Assembly: GCA_019752015.1 (NCBI GenBank)
Contig: JAIEMQ010000027.1
Span: 62,001-126,000 of the forward strand
Source: Cyanobacteriota bacterium
GTDB lineage: Bacteria > Acidobacteriota > Vicinamibacteria > Vicinamibacterales > UBA2999
Reading direction: 5' to 3'
DNA: 64,000 nucleotides
The notes under the pieces are model-generated. The model searched no databases. It saw only the letters and a list, made by a program, of their open reading frames with translations, and was not told the origin of the DNA. Below, one piece after another: positions 51,877-62,502 of this stretch (within the stretch, counting starts at the first letter, position 1; every line of letters starts with the position of its first letter). Position numbers and translations under genes: made by a program.

Positions 51877-53187
51877 TTTCTTCCACCAGGCCAAGCGTTT
51901 CGCAATTTCCTTTTCGAATCCAAATTCCGCCGGCTTGTAGAATTCGCGGCCCTTCAAATTGTCGGGCAGGCAATCCATGTTCGCGACGGCGTCGGGCTCG
52001 TCGTGCGCGTACTTGCAGCCCTTGCCGTAATCGAGCTGCTTCATCAGCTTCGTCGGCGCGTTGCGAATGTGCAGAGGCACCGGCGCCGCGAAATCCGTCT
52101 TCGCCGCTTCCGCGGCCTCGTGGTAGGCCATGTAGACGGCGTTGCTCTTCGGCGCGGTCGAGAGATACAGCACCGCCTGGGCCAGCGCCGTATTACCTTC
52201 GGGCATGCCGATGAAGTGCACCGCATCCTTCGCGGCTACCGTGATCGCCAGCGCCTGCGGATCGGCGTTGCCGATGTCCTCGGACGCGAAGCGGATCAAG
52301 CGCCGGGCGACATATTTCGGATCCTCGCCGGCTTCCAGCATGCGCGCCAGCCAGTAGATCGATGCGTCGGCGTCGCTGTTACGCATGGATTTGTGCAGCG
52401 CCGACATCAGGTTGTAGTGTTCTTCGCCGCTCTTGTCGTAAAGGAGCGCCTTGTTCGTCAGCACCTTCTCGAGCAGCGCCTGATCGATCCGCGGGCGGCC
52501 CGCGGGCTGTTGCGCGGATGACACCGTCAGCTGCAGCAGATTCAGCGCCGCGCGGGCGTCGCCGTTGGCGAAGCGCGCGATCGCACCGAGCGCATCATCA
52601 CCGGCCTCGGCATCCTGTTTGCCGAGGCCGCGCTCCTTGTCGTTCAGCGTCTTCCGCAGGATCGACACAATGGACGCCTCGTCGAGCGGTTTCAGGACGA
52701 AGACTTTCGAGCGCGACAGCAGCGCCGCATTCACTTCGAAGGAAGGGTTCTCGGTCGTCGCGCCGATCAGGACAATGTCGCCGCTCTCGACGCGCGGCAG
52801 GAACGCATCCTGCTGCGCCTTGTTGAAGCGATGAATCTCGTCGACGAACACGATCGTCCACTTGCCGGTGATGCGGCGGCGTTGTTCCGCCGCGGCCATG
52901 ACGTCCTTCACTTCCTTGATGCCGGAGAGGACGGCGCTGAACGCCACGAATTCCGCGCGCGATAAGTCTGCGACGAGGCGGGCGAGCGTCGTCTTGCCGG
53001 TGCCGGGCGGACCCCAGAGAATGATCGATTGCAGCAGGTCGCGGTCGATCATCTCGCGCAAGGGACGCCCGGGCGCGACCAGATCGTCCTGGCCGACGAT
53101 CTCATCGAGCGATCGCGGCCGCATGCGCTCGGCCAGCGGAATCGTGTTCGGATCGACCGGCGCGGGCTCGTCGTTGAACAGGCTCAT
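51856..53187 (-). CDS. rarA: replication-associated recombination protein RarA (MgsA)
   Basis: 443 residues from ATG 53187, where it overlaps the methyltransferase stop as ATGA; the longer frame to 53445 lies inside that gene. AAA+ ATPase acting at stalled replication forks. LAERMRPRSLDEIVGQDDLV, Walker A LWGPPGTGKTTLARLVA, Walker B TIVFVDEIHRFNKAQQD, sensor GATTENPSFEVNAALLSRS. The tetramerisation domain shows ALHKSMRNSDADASIYWLAR and RRLIRFASEDIGNADPQAL. The final residues and stop come from a REP element. Confidence 0.95.
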   Translation of the reverse strand: MSLFNDEPAPVDPNTIPLAERMRPRSLDEIVGQDDLVAPGRPLREMIDRDLLQSIILWGPPGTGKTTLARLVADLSRAEFVAFSAVLSGIKEVKDVMAAAEQRRRITGKWTIVFVDEIHRFNKAQQDAFLPRVESGDIVLIGATTENPSFEVNAALLSRSKVFVLKPLDEASIVSILRKTLNDKERGLGKQDAEAGDDALGAIARFANGDARAALNLLQLTVSSAQQPAGRPRIDQALLEKVLTNKALLYDKSGEEHYNLMSALHKSMRNSDADASIYWLARMLEAGEDPKYVARRLIRFASEDIGNADPQALAITVAAKDAVHFIGMPEGNTALAQAVLYLSTAPKSNAVYMAYHEAAEAAKTDFAAPVPLHIRNAPTKLMKQLDYGKGCKYAHDEPDAVANMDCLPDNLKGREFYKPAEFGFEKEIAKRLAWWKKRREGGT

Positions 53188-53999
53188 CGGACTCTGCGGG
53201 TAAGGTGCCGCTGACGCTGCGCCTCGTAGAGGAGCACCGCGGCTGCAACGGCCGCATTCAATGATTCCACTCCGCCGTGCATCGGAATGGTGACGCGCGT
53301 GCTTGCAGCCGCGGCGAGCTCCGCCGGCACGCCGGCGCCTTCGCCGCCAAGCAACACCGCGGTCGGCTTCGTGAAGTCGACGTCGTACATCGACACGCCG
53401 TCGCGCGGTCCGGTGGCGACAATGCGAAGGCCCGCCTTCTTCCATTCCTTGATCAATGAGCCGAGCGCGCGGCTGCGCACCACGGGCAGCCGAAACGCAC
53501 TACCCATTGACGCGCGCAGCGCCTTCCATCCCCACGGATCGGCCGACAGATCGTCGAGGACCACGCCGGTGGCGCCGGCGGCCGCCGCCGATCGAATGAT
53601 CGCGCCGGCGTTGCCCGGATCCTGCAGTCCCGCCGCGGCAAGGACCAGTGCCGGAGCGGGTGAGAGCACTGTTGCCGACGAGATCTCAGGGATCCGCGCG
53701 CTGGCGACGACACCGGTAGGCGAATTCACGGGCGACAGGGCGTTCAACACCGTGCCCGACACTTCGACGACGAGCGCGCCGTGGCGGCGCAGGCGATCGA
53801 CGAGCTTGGTCTCCTTCGCCGTCGGCGGCCCGCACACCGCGATCTTTTCAACCGCGACGCTCGCCTCGGCCGCTTCGCCCAGCAGGTGCCATCCGTCGAG
53901 CAGCATCAGCGGCCCCGCGCCGCGCGCGAGCTCGCGAAACTCCTTGACGATGGGATGGTGACGGCTGCTGATCACGTCCACGATTTCATTATCCGTCAA
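53184..53999 (-). CDS. TrmH/SpoU-family RNA 2'-O-methyltransferase
   Basis: 271 residues if started at TTG 53999; GTG 53981 (VDVISSRHHPIVK) is as likely. An N-terminal substrate-binding domain precedes the SPOUT knot. Motif 1 is LQDPGNAGAIIRSAAAAGAT, then LGGEGAGVPAEL and IPMHGGVESLNAAVAAAVL. It methylates ribose in 23S rRNA or tRNA; the exact site cannot be read. It is coupled to rarA and divergent from greA. Confidence 0.88.
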   Translation of the reverse strand: MTDNEIVDVISSRHHPIVKEFRELARGAGPLMLLDGWHLLGEAAEASVAVEKIAVCGPPTAKETKLVDRLRRHGALVVEVSGTVLNALSPVNSPTGVVASARIPEISSATVLSPAPALVLAAAGLQDPGNAGAIIRSAAAAGATGVVLDDLSADPWGWKALRASMGSAFRLPVVRSRALGSLIKEWKKAGLRIVATGPRDGVSMYDVDFTKPTAVLLGGEGAGVPAELAAAASTRVTIPMHGGVESLNAAVAAAVLLYEAQRQRHLTRRVR

Positions 54000-54005
54000 T
54001 ATACA

Positions 54006-54031
54006 TATGCTAAACTCCGTGGTTTGGAGCG
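54006..54031 (+). promoter_or_regulatory. greA promoter region
   Basis: TATGCT (54006-54011) or TAAACT (54011-54016) could be the -10, and GGAG (54026-54029) with short spacing is the ribosome-binding site. On the minus strand TATATT (54003-53998) overlaps the TTG start of the methyltransferase. Confidence 0.35.
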
Positions 54032-54496
54032 ATGAAGGAACGACTCATCAAGCGTTTTGAGGACGAGGTCAATGCTCTCGAGCGGGAGCTCCACATGGAG
54101 CTGCCGAAAGAGATCCAGCGCGCGCGCGAGCTCGGCGATTTGCGCGAGAACGCGGAGTACCAGGCCGCGAAGGAGCGCCAGACCTACGTCAACGCGCGCA
54201 TCGCGATGCTGAAGCGGCGCATGAGCGAGATCGCGCTCATGAACATGGACCGCATTCCGCACGGCAAGGCCGGCTTCGGATCCACCGTAACGATCCGCGA
54301 GAAGGACCAGGACCTGATCTATCAGCTCGTGATGCCCGAAGATGCCGACGCCGAAAAGGGTTTGATTTCGACCTCGTCGCCGATCGGCCGCGCCATCCTC
54401 AACAAGGAAGAAGGCGACGAGATCACGGTGTCCACGCCGAACGGCACCCGCAAGTTCGAAATCCTCAAGCTCGTCACCATTCACGACGACGTGTAA
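54032..54496 (+). CDS. greA: transcription elongation factor GreA
   Basis: 154 residues. Rescues backtracked RNA polymerase. The N-terminal coiled coil has RARELGDLRENAEYQAAKER with the acidic tip pair, and the C-terminal FKBP-like domain has GFGSTVTIREKDQD, TSSPIGRAILNKEEGDEI. GreB-like features are not obvious. The next gene starts three bases downstream. Confidence 0.93.
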   Translation: MKERLIKRFEDEVNALERELHMELPKEIQRARELGDLRENAEYQAAKERQTYVNARIAMLKRRMSEIALMNMDRIPHGKAGFGSTVTIREKDQDLIYQLVMPEDADAEKGLISTSSPIGRAILNKEEGDEITVSTPNGTRKFEILKLVTIHDDV

Positions 54497-54499
54497 TAC

Positions 54500-55918
54500 G
54501 TGACGGAGCCTCGCGACTCCTACTCACCAGAACGACGAACGGCCCTGCTGTTCACCGGCACGGGCGCCGACGGCGCGTACCACGCCGGCGCCGTGCGTGC
54601 GCTCCAGGAAGCGGGCGTCAAGATCGACGTCGTCGGCGGCCGCGGCATTGGCGCCATGGGTGCCGTGCTGGCGGCGGTCGATGGCGGCGCGCAGCTCTGG
54701 GACACGGGCGGTTTCTGGAAGTCGCCCGCGGTCGAAACGTTCTACCAATGGCGATGGCCGTTCATCGTGCTTCGCTGGCTCGGCGTCGCGCTGCTCGCCG
54801 TTCTCGCGGTGCCTGCCGCCGTCATTCTCCTGGGTCTCGTCGTGTATCCGATCGCGCTGCTGCTCGGCATGGCCGGCCTCGCGGTCGGCGCGTATTTCGT
54901 CGACGGGTTCATGTGGGCGCTCGGCCGGGCGTTTTCTCCAGGCGCGCTGCCGACCTGGATCCCGCGGCTCGCCGCGTTGTGCTCAACGCTCGCGCTGATC
55001 GCGCTGGGCACCGGCGCGTGGCTGGCGTGGTGGCGATCGCCGTTGTATCGCCGCGCGACGGGCAGCCGGCTGTGGACGCTGCTCGGATCGCCCGTCGATG
55101 CAGGGGCGGCGATCCATCACGCCACCGAAACGGTGTGGCGGCTGCTCAAAGGCGGCGCGGCGATCAAGACGCCGCACGCCGAGGACTTGAGCCGCCGCTA
55201 CGCGGAGCTGCTCGCCGAGAATCTCGGGCAGCCGGGCTTCCGCGAGCTGCTGCTCGTCGTGCACGACCTCGATGCGAATCGGGACCTGGTGTTCGGGCTG
55301 GTCCGCGATCCGTATCGACGCATGCTGTTCCCGCCGCCCGGCAGCGTGACGTCGTCCCGCCGCGCCGAAGCGCAGGATCTGTCGAGCGGGACGAAGGGAT
55401 TTCTCGCCGATGTCCTTGCCGCCGCATTGACGTTGCCAGGCGTCAGCGAGTCGCGGCTCGTGCAGTTTGCGCCGGATTCCTATTGGCGAGGCGAAACGCA
55501 TCGGCTCATCGATCGTCCGGCCAGCATCGGACGCCTCGTCGAAGAAGCCGCGGCGGCCGGTGCCGAGCAGGTCGTGATTGTCGCGGCCACCGCGGATCCG
55601 CCGGGCCCGCACGAATTGCGGCCGCGGCGCCTCGATGGCCTTGGCCGTGTCGGCGAACAGCTCGCATCCGCGGAAACCGCGGCGCTATCGGATGCGATCC
55701 GCCATCTCCATCACCGCTTTCAAGGGATGTATGTGATCCGCCCGTCGCACAACCCGATCGGTCCGCTGGATCTGACCGGCGCGTACGATGAGAAGTCGGA
55801 TCGTCACCAGCCGCTCGAAGAGCTGATGGAGCGCGGGTACGAAGATACCTATCGCCAGTTCATCGAGCCGTTCCTGGGCGCCTCGGGCGACCGCGTTGCT
55901 CAAGTGGCCCGCGAATAG
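54500..55918 (+). CDS. patatin-like protein with membrane insert, probably inactive
   Basis: 472 residues from GTG 54500. The start (ALLFTGTGADGAYHAGAVRA, then LQEAGVKIDVVGGRGIGAMG) follows the patatin pattern: oxyanion loop, helix, nucleophile elbow. The elbow, normally GxSxG, reads GRGIG, so Gly49 replaces the catalytic Ser. Three to four hydrophobic helices (about 88-136 and 155-178) are inserted after the elbow region. The rest (LLLVVHDLDANRDLVFGLVR, YVIRPSHNPIGPLDLTG) resembles the later patatin domain. A membrane-bound, non-hydrolytic relative is the best reading. A 9-bp array begins five bases after the stop. Confidence 0.65.
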   Translation: MTEPRDSYSPERRTALLFTGTGADGAYHAGAVRALQEAGVKIDVVGGRGIGAMGAVLAAVDGGAQLWDTGGFWKSPAVETFYQWRWPFIVLRWLGVALLAVLAVPAAVILLGLVVYPIALLLGMAGLAVGAYFVDGFMWALGRAFSPGALPTWIPRLAALCSTLALIALGTGAWLAWWRSPLYRRATGSRLWTLLGSPVDAGAAIHHATETVWRLLKGGAAIKTPHAEDLSRRYAELLAENLGQPGFRELLLVVHDLDANRDLVFGLVRDPYRRMLFPPPGSVTSSRRAEAQDLSSGTKGFLADVLAAALTLPGVSESRLVQFAPDSYWRGETHRLIDRPASIGRLVEEAAAAGAEQVVIVAATADPPGPHELRPRRLDGLGRVGEQLASAETAALSDAIRHLHHRFQGMYVIRPSHNPIGPLDLTGAYDEKSDRHQPLEELMERGYEDTYRQFIEPFLGASGDRVAQVARE

Positions 55919-55923
55919 TTAAT

Positions 55924-56134
55924 CCACAGATTTCACAGATTTCACAGATTCACCGAGCCGTTCGCCTTGGCGGCCTTCGGCCGGCCCATTGCGCAGGCTG
56001 ATGCGGCGTGGAGATGAGTCAGGTGGGCCGTTGGTTCGGACTCATCTCCACGTCGCATCACCCTGCGCACGGCGCGAAGCGCCGAGGCGAACGGCGTCGT
56101 CGGTCCTAATCTGTGCAATCGGTGTAATCTGTGG
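55924..56134. mobile_element. 211-bp MITE-like palindromic element
   Basis: Each end carries three 9-bp units (CACAGATTT type on the left; on the right, read inward, CACAGATTA, CACCGATTG, CACAGATTA). Inside, the left arm (55957-56020) and right arm (56039-56095) match closely: GCCGTTCGCC, then a small GGCC-TTC-GGCC or GGCGC-TTC-GCGCC hairpin, then TGCGCAGG, TGATGCG and CGTGGAGATGAGTC. Arm changes are partly compensating. It codes for nothing recognisable and ends nine bases before the next start codon. A non-autonomous mobile or REP-type element fits. Confidence 0.75.
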
Positions 56135-56142
56135 ACACAACA

Positions 56143-57306
56143 ATGAAGCAGGCAACGAAGTTGATTCACGCGGGCAATGCCGTCGATGCCGGCGCGACGC
56201 CGTCGTTGACGACGCCGATCTACGAGACGAGCACGTTTGTGTTCGACTCGGTCGCCGACGTCATCAAGTATCAGGAAGGCACACTCAACGGATATCTCTA
56301 CTCGCGATACGAGAATCCGACGGTCGTGGCCGTGGAGCAGAAGCTCGCCGCAGTCGACGGCGCCGAAGTGTCGTTGTTGTTCAGCAGCGGCATGGCGGCG
56401 ATCTCCACGGCGCTGCTGACGCTGCTCAAGAGCGGCGACGAGATCATCTGTTGCAGCGCCATCTACGGCGGCACGTTCCACATCATCGAAGACCTCCTGC
56501 CCAGGCTCGGTATCACGCGCCGTTTCATTTCCATCGAAGCGTTGAGCAATGTCGGATCGTCGATCGGACCGAAGACGAAGATCGTCTGGTTTGAATCGCC
56601 GATCAATCCGACGCTTCGCTGCGTCGACGTTCGGGGAGTGACGGCCGCCTGCAGGAAGGCCGGTGTCCTGTCGGCCATGGACAACACGTTCGCCAGCGCC
56701 ATCAATCAGCCGGTGCTGTCGATGGGCCTGGATCTGTCGATGCAAAGCTGCACGAAGTACTTGAACGGCCACAGCGACGTCACCGGCGGCGTGTTGTCGG
56801 GATCACAGGCGCTGATGGCGCCGATCGCGAAGACGCGGCGCCTGCTTGGCGGTGTGATGGATCCGCAGCCGGCGTTCGCGCTCGGCCGCGGCATGAAGAC
56901 CATGCCGCTGCGCGTTGCGCAGCACAACGCCAACGCGCTCGAGGTGGCGCAGTTTCTCGAGCGGCATCGATCGATCCACCGCGTGTACTACCCGGGGCTC
57001 GCGTCACATCCCGATCACGGCATTGCCGCGAGGCAGATGAGTGGTTTTGGCGGCGTGGTGACGATCGACGTCAAGGGCGGTCAGGACGCCGCGTTTCGCG
57101 CGTTCGACAAGCTCAAGGTGGTGAAGCGCGCCGCCAGCCTCGGCGGCGTCGAAAGCATCTGCAGCCTGCCGATCCTCACGTCACAGTACGGACTTACCGA
57201 CGAGGAGCTGGTAAAGGCGGGAGTCTCGAAAGGGATGATCCGGATTTCGATCGGCCTCGAGGATGCCGGCGATCTGATCAACGATCTCGATCAAGCTCTG
57301 ACGTAG
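56143..57306 (+). CDS. Cys/Met metabolism PLP-dependent enzyme (cystathionine gamma-synthase / methionine gamma-lyase type)
   Basis: 387 residues from ATG 56143. TPIYETSTFVFDS, then YLYSRYENPTVVAVEQKLAA, SSGMAAISTALLTLLKSGDE and NPTLRCVDV are typical. The PLP lysine is in MQSCTKYLNGHSDVTGG, and SLGGVESICSLPILTSQYG closes the site. Known members make or break C-gamma-S bonds of homocysteine, cystathionine or methionine; the choice cannot be made from sequence alone. Its 5' leader is the tail of a palindromic element. The 3' end overlaps the convergent DHH gene by 29 bases. Confidence 0.9.
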   Translation: MKQATKLIHAGNAVDAGATPSLTTPIYETSTFVFDSVADVIKYQEGTLNGYLYSRYENPTVVAVEQKLAAVDGAEVSLLFSSGMAAISTALLTLLKSGDEIICCSAIYGGTFHIIEDLLPRLGITRRFISIEALSNVGSSIGPKTKIVWFESPINPTLRCVDVRGVTAACRKAGVLSAMDNTFASAINQPVLSMGLDLSMQSCTKYLNGHSDVTGGVLSGSQALMAPIAKTRRLLGGVMDPQPAFALGRGMKTMPLRVAQHNANALEVAQFLERHRSIHRVYYPGLASHPDHGIAARQMSGFGGVVTIDVKGGQDAAFRAFDKLKVVKRAASLGGVESICSLPILTSQYGLTDEELVKAGVSKGMIRISIGLEDAGDLINDLDQALT

Positions 57307-58720
57307 GCTTCTTGTCCTTGGTCTCGTGCAGGAATTCGAGCACGAGCTCCAGCATGCGCTGGTTGATGCGGCTGCCTTCGTAGGTCCCGAACTTCTTCTG
57401 GAACGCCTCGACCGGCACGACCGCTTTGGCCATGGTGCGATGGCCGCCGGCGCTGCCGATGTCGTTGAACCAGCGGCGCACGAAGTCGCCGGCATTGCGC
57501 GAATAGCCCAGGTTCCTGACCGACACCACGAACTGATCGTTGACCACGCCGCAAATCACCGTCCACTGCACGTTCTCGAGCTGCAGATAGAAATCCGCGA
57601 CGTAGGGAACGAAGTCTTCGCGCGGCGGCTCCCCGAGGAACGCGCAGAACACGTGCTCCATCATCCGCCCCTGCTGCCAGGCTTTGATTAGATAATCCAG
57701 GCGCTCGGCGGTGATTTCCGCGCCCTCCATCTTGCGGATCATCGTGGCGTCGCCGAGCGGGTAGAGATACGAGAAGGCTTCGATGTCGGCGCGGTTGGCG
57801 TGGCGGTTGAAAAACAGCGTATCGGACTTGATCGCGTAGAGCATCGCCGTCGCGGTGCGCTCCGAGATGTCCATGTCCACCGCGCGCAGGTGCTCGGTCA
57901 GGATCGTCGACGTCGATCCGTAGTCGGGGCGGATGTCCTTGAAGATCGCGTTGTAGCCAGACGTCTCGGGATGGTGATCGATCACCAGGTCGACATGCGG
58001 CAGCAACCCGGGAAAGTAGTGCGGCTGCACGTCGACGAGCGCAATCTTGTCGAACTCTTTCAACTGCTCCGGCTTGAGCGTCTCGATCTTGAGATCGAGC
58101 AGCTTCACCATCCGGAGATTCTCGGGACGCGTCACCGGCTCGAGGCAGCCGATCACCGCGGTCTGGCGGGTGCGGCGCAGCACGGTGCGCAGCGCCAGCC
58201 CGCTCGCCATCGCATCCGGATCGGGATCGTTGTGCGTCAGGATCAGCACGCGATCGGCATCGTCCATGTAGCGCTGGTACTGCTGCACGCGTTGCCGGGT
58301 GACGGAGCGCCCCAGCTCGGTCAGCAGCGGCGGACCGGCCAGCTCCGCGAGCGTGAGCGTGGTCACTTCGGGGAAATCGTCGCGGAGCGTCTCCGCTTTC
58401 CTGACGTCGGTGAGGCTCGTGCCGAGGACGTAGATGAGCGTGCCGCCGGCGCCGCGCACCGCCTCGAGCACCTTGCGCAGACCCCGGCGGCCGTTATCTT
58501 CGATGAACACCGGCATCACCGGTGAAACGCCGAGCTTGACGTAACTGTCGGTGCGATCGGTCTCGTCGACCGACACGGGCAGTTCCGAGGATTCGAACCT
58601 GCGGGCCAGCGCCCGGCTTTCGACTAAAACTTCGAGCTCCGCGGACGGAGTAAGGACTGCCTCCAGGAGCCGGACCACCAGCTCCGTGTGACAGACCGCA
58701 AGACAACGCACGATCCTCAA
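57278..58720 (-). CDS. DHH-family phosphoesterase (NrnA-like) with N-terminal RCK-like domain
   Basis: 480 residues from TTG 58720, or 477 from GTG 58711, which fits the -10 box better. Residues 1-130 look like a TrkA/RCK nucleotide-binding domain. The DHH domain carries LTHNDPDPDAMASG, VDVQPH and VIDHHPE, and DHHA1 carries GSAGGHRTMAKAVVP. NrnA-type enzymes degrade nanoRNA and pAp; cyclic-dinucleotide phosphodiesterases share the fold. The RCK-like addition suggests ligand control. It is divergent from the VWA gene. Confidence 0.87.
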   Translation of the reverse strand: MRIVRCLAVCHTELVVRLLEAVLTPSAELEVLVESRALARRFESSELPVSVDETDRTDSYVKLGVSPVMPVFIEDNGRRGLRKVLEAVRGAGGTLIYVLGTSLTDVRKAETLRDDFPEVTTLTLAELAGPPLLTELGRSVTRQRVQQYQRYMDDADRVLILTHNDPDPDAMASGLALRTVLRRTRQTAVIGCLEPVTRPENLRMVKLLDLKIETLKPEQLKEFDKIALVDVQPHYFPGLLPHVDLVIDHHPETSGYNAIFKDIRPDYGSTSTILTEHLRAVDMDISERTATAMLYAIKSDTLFFNRHANRADIEAFSYLYPLGDATMIRKMEGAEITAERLDYLIKAWQQGRMMEHVFCAFLGEPPREDFVPYVADFYLQLENVQWTVICGVVNDQFVVSVRNLGYSRNAGDFVRRWFNDIGSAGGHRTMAKAVVPVEAFQKKFGTYEGSRINQRMLELVLEFLHETKDKKPTSELDRDR

Positions 58721-58742
58721 TTATAGGGCTAGAATTTGGCAC
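58720..58742. promoter_or_regulatory. back-to-back -10 boxes with no room for leaders
   Basis: Minus strand: TATAAT (58725-58720), predicting +1 near 58713, two bases before GTG 58711. Plus strand: TAGAAT (58730-58735), predicting +1 near 58742, one base before ATG 58743. No -35 consensus is evident for either. Confidence 0.45.
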
Positions 58743-59669
58743 ATGGCGGGTAAGAACAAAGAGCGAATAACGAAGAACAAACGGATCTGGCTTTTGTTAT
58801 TCGTTTTTTGTTCTTCGTTCCTGGCGCAGGCCCAGCCGGTTTTTCGCTCCGGCGTGGACCTCACCACGTTTGCCGCGACCATCACCGACAGGAAGGGCAA
58901 CATCGTCACCGACCTGAGCCGCGACGATTTCGAGGTCATCGAGGACGGCAGGAAGCAGGCGATCCGGTACTTCGCGAACGGCGACGGCGAATCGAGCCCG
59001 CCGATGCATCTCGGTTTGATGGTCGACGCCAGCGGCAGCATGCAGAACGACATGAAGCTGGCGCAGGGCGCCGCGATCAAGTTCCTGAACATGTTGCCCG
59101 CAGCGGAAGACGTCACGCTCGTGGATTTCGACACGCAGGTGCGCATCACGCGTTATCCGCAGCGCGATTTCGCGCGGCTCGTCGAACGCATCCGCCAGCG
59201 CAAGGCCGATGGCTGGACCGCGCTGTACGACGCGCTGGTCACATACCTCGACGGCGCCGATTCCCAGGAAGGCCGCAAAGTTCTCGTGATGTACACCGAC
59301 GGCGCCGATTCGCGCTCGTCGATCTCGCTCTCCGAGACGATGACGCTGCTGAAGGCGTCGCAGGTAACTGTCTACGCGATCGGCCTGGTCGACAACACCG
59401 GATCGGCGCGCGGGCAACTCCAAATGACGCTGCGCCAGTTGACCGAAGTGACGGGCGGCCAGGCGTTCTTCCCGGCCGAGATGGACGACGTCGACAGCGC
59501 CTACGACAAGGTGCTGGCCGAGATCAAAGGGCAGTATCACCTCGGTTATCTCTCGATCAACACCGGCACGGACGGCAAGTGGCGCAAGGTGGAGATCAAG
59601 GTCAAGCGGCCTGATCTTCGCGTCCGCACACGGAAGGGTTACTTCGGCCCCTACAAGCCCGCCTCGTAG
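58743..59669 (+). CDS. VWA domain protein of the acidobacterial VWFA-related type
   Basis: 308 residues from ATG 58743. Signal peptide to about QAQ, then an Ig-like start: [32 protein letters not shown], the usual N-terminal block of acidobacterial VWFA proteins. The metal site is DASGSM (DxSxS), with TALYDAL and [10 protein letters not shown] completing the MIDAS. The C-terminal [19 protein letters not shown] is characteristic. Secreted, probably adhesive or protein-binding. The signal peptide lies entirely in an inverted repeat of 7-bp units. Confidence 0.9.
   Translation: MAGKNKERITKNKRIWLLLFVFCSSFLAQAQPVFRSGVDLTTFAATITDRKGNIVTDLSRDDFEVIEDGRKQAIRYFANGDGESSPPMHLGLMVDASGSMQNDMKLAQGAAIKFLNMLPAAEDVTLVDFDTQVRITRYPQRDFARLVERIRQRKADGWTALYDALVTYLDGADSQEGRKVLVMYTDGADSRSSISLSETMTLLKASQVTVYAIGLVDNTGSARGQLQMTLRQLTEVTGGQAFFPAEMDDVDSAYDKVLAEIKGQYHLGYLSINTGTDGKWRKVEIKVKRPDLRVRTRKGYFGPYKPAS
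58752..58815 (+). repeat. inverted repeat of 7-bp units encoding a signal peptide
   Basis: Arms 58752-58774 and 58793-58815 match at 20 of 23 positions; the three differences leave G-U pairs in RNA. Both arms are built of GAACAAA, GAGCGAA, TAACGAA-like heptamers. The left arm encodes [10 protein letters not shown] and the right arm LLFVFCSSF. Confidence 0.85.
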
Positions 59670-59707
59670 AGGCCGTAGTACGATTGGGAGCTACGGCGCC
59701 CATATCC

Positions 59708-61719
<2,012 letters not shown>

Positions 61720-61723
<4 letters not shown>

Positions 61724-62502
61724 ACAATGTGCGCATCTGGGCGATCGAATGGATCAAGAAAGCGCTCCTCGAGGTCCAGGAGTACGTGCGGCTGTGTATT
61801 GCCGCGGTGCAGGGCATCTTCAGCCGGCCGTTCTACTTCCGCGATGTCATCGAACAGATTGACGTCATCGGGCTCGGGTCGCTCACCGTCGTACTGTTGA
61901 CCGGTTTCTTCACCGGCGCGGTGCTGGCGCTGCAGTCGGGCATGACGCTGGATCAATTTGGCGCCCGCCCGTTCGTCGGCCGCTTGATTAGCGCCTCGAT
62001 GATCAAGGAGCTCGGCCCGGTCCTGACGGCGCTGATGTTGTCAGGCCGCGTCGGATCGGGTATTGCCGCCGAGCTTGGCTCGATGGTGGTGACCGAACAG
62101 ATCAGCGCGCTGCGCGCGCTCGGCACCGATCCGATCCGCAAGCTCGTCGTGCCGCGCGTGCTCGCGGGGTTCATCATGTGTCCCATCCTGACCGTCGTCT
62201 CCGACACGGTCGGCATGCTGGGCGGCTGGATCGTCGCGCTGACGCAGTTGCGCGTGTCGTCGGGCGTCTACTGGAGCGCGGTCGTCGAGGGGTTGTTCAT
62301 CCAGGATGTCTACATGGGCATCATCAAGCCGTTCTTCCTGGGCATCGTGATCGTGACGATCGGCTGTCACGTCGGCCTGCGCACCACCGGAGGCACGCAG
62401 GGAGTCGGCCGCTCGACCACCAATGCCGTCGTGGCGTCGTCGGTCCTGGTCCTCATCGTGGACTTCTTCGTCACGCGACTGTTGATTTCGATCTTCTTCT
62501 GA
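61720..62502 (+). CDS. mlaE: MlaE-type phospholipid ABC transporter permease
   Basis: 260 residues from ATG 61720. Inner-membrane permease of the Mla/Tgt retrograde lipid system. [40 protein letters not shown], then the conserved [40 protein letters not shown] and [20 protein letters not shown]. Overlaps mlaF as TGATG. Confidence 0.95.

Noticed and set aside
58585-58625. GGATTCGAACC, which resembles a tRNA T-loop read backwards
   Set aside because: It lies inside the DHH-family gene and no acceptor, D or anticodon stem can be built around it.
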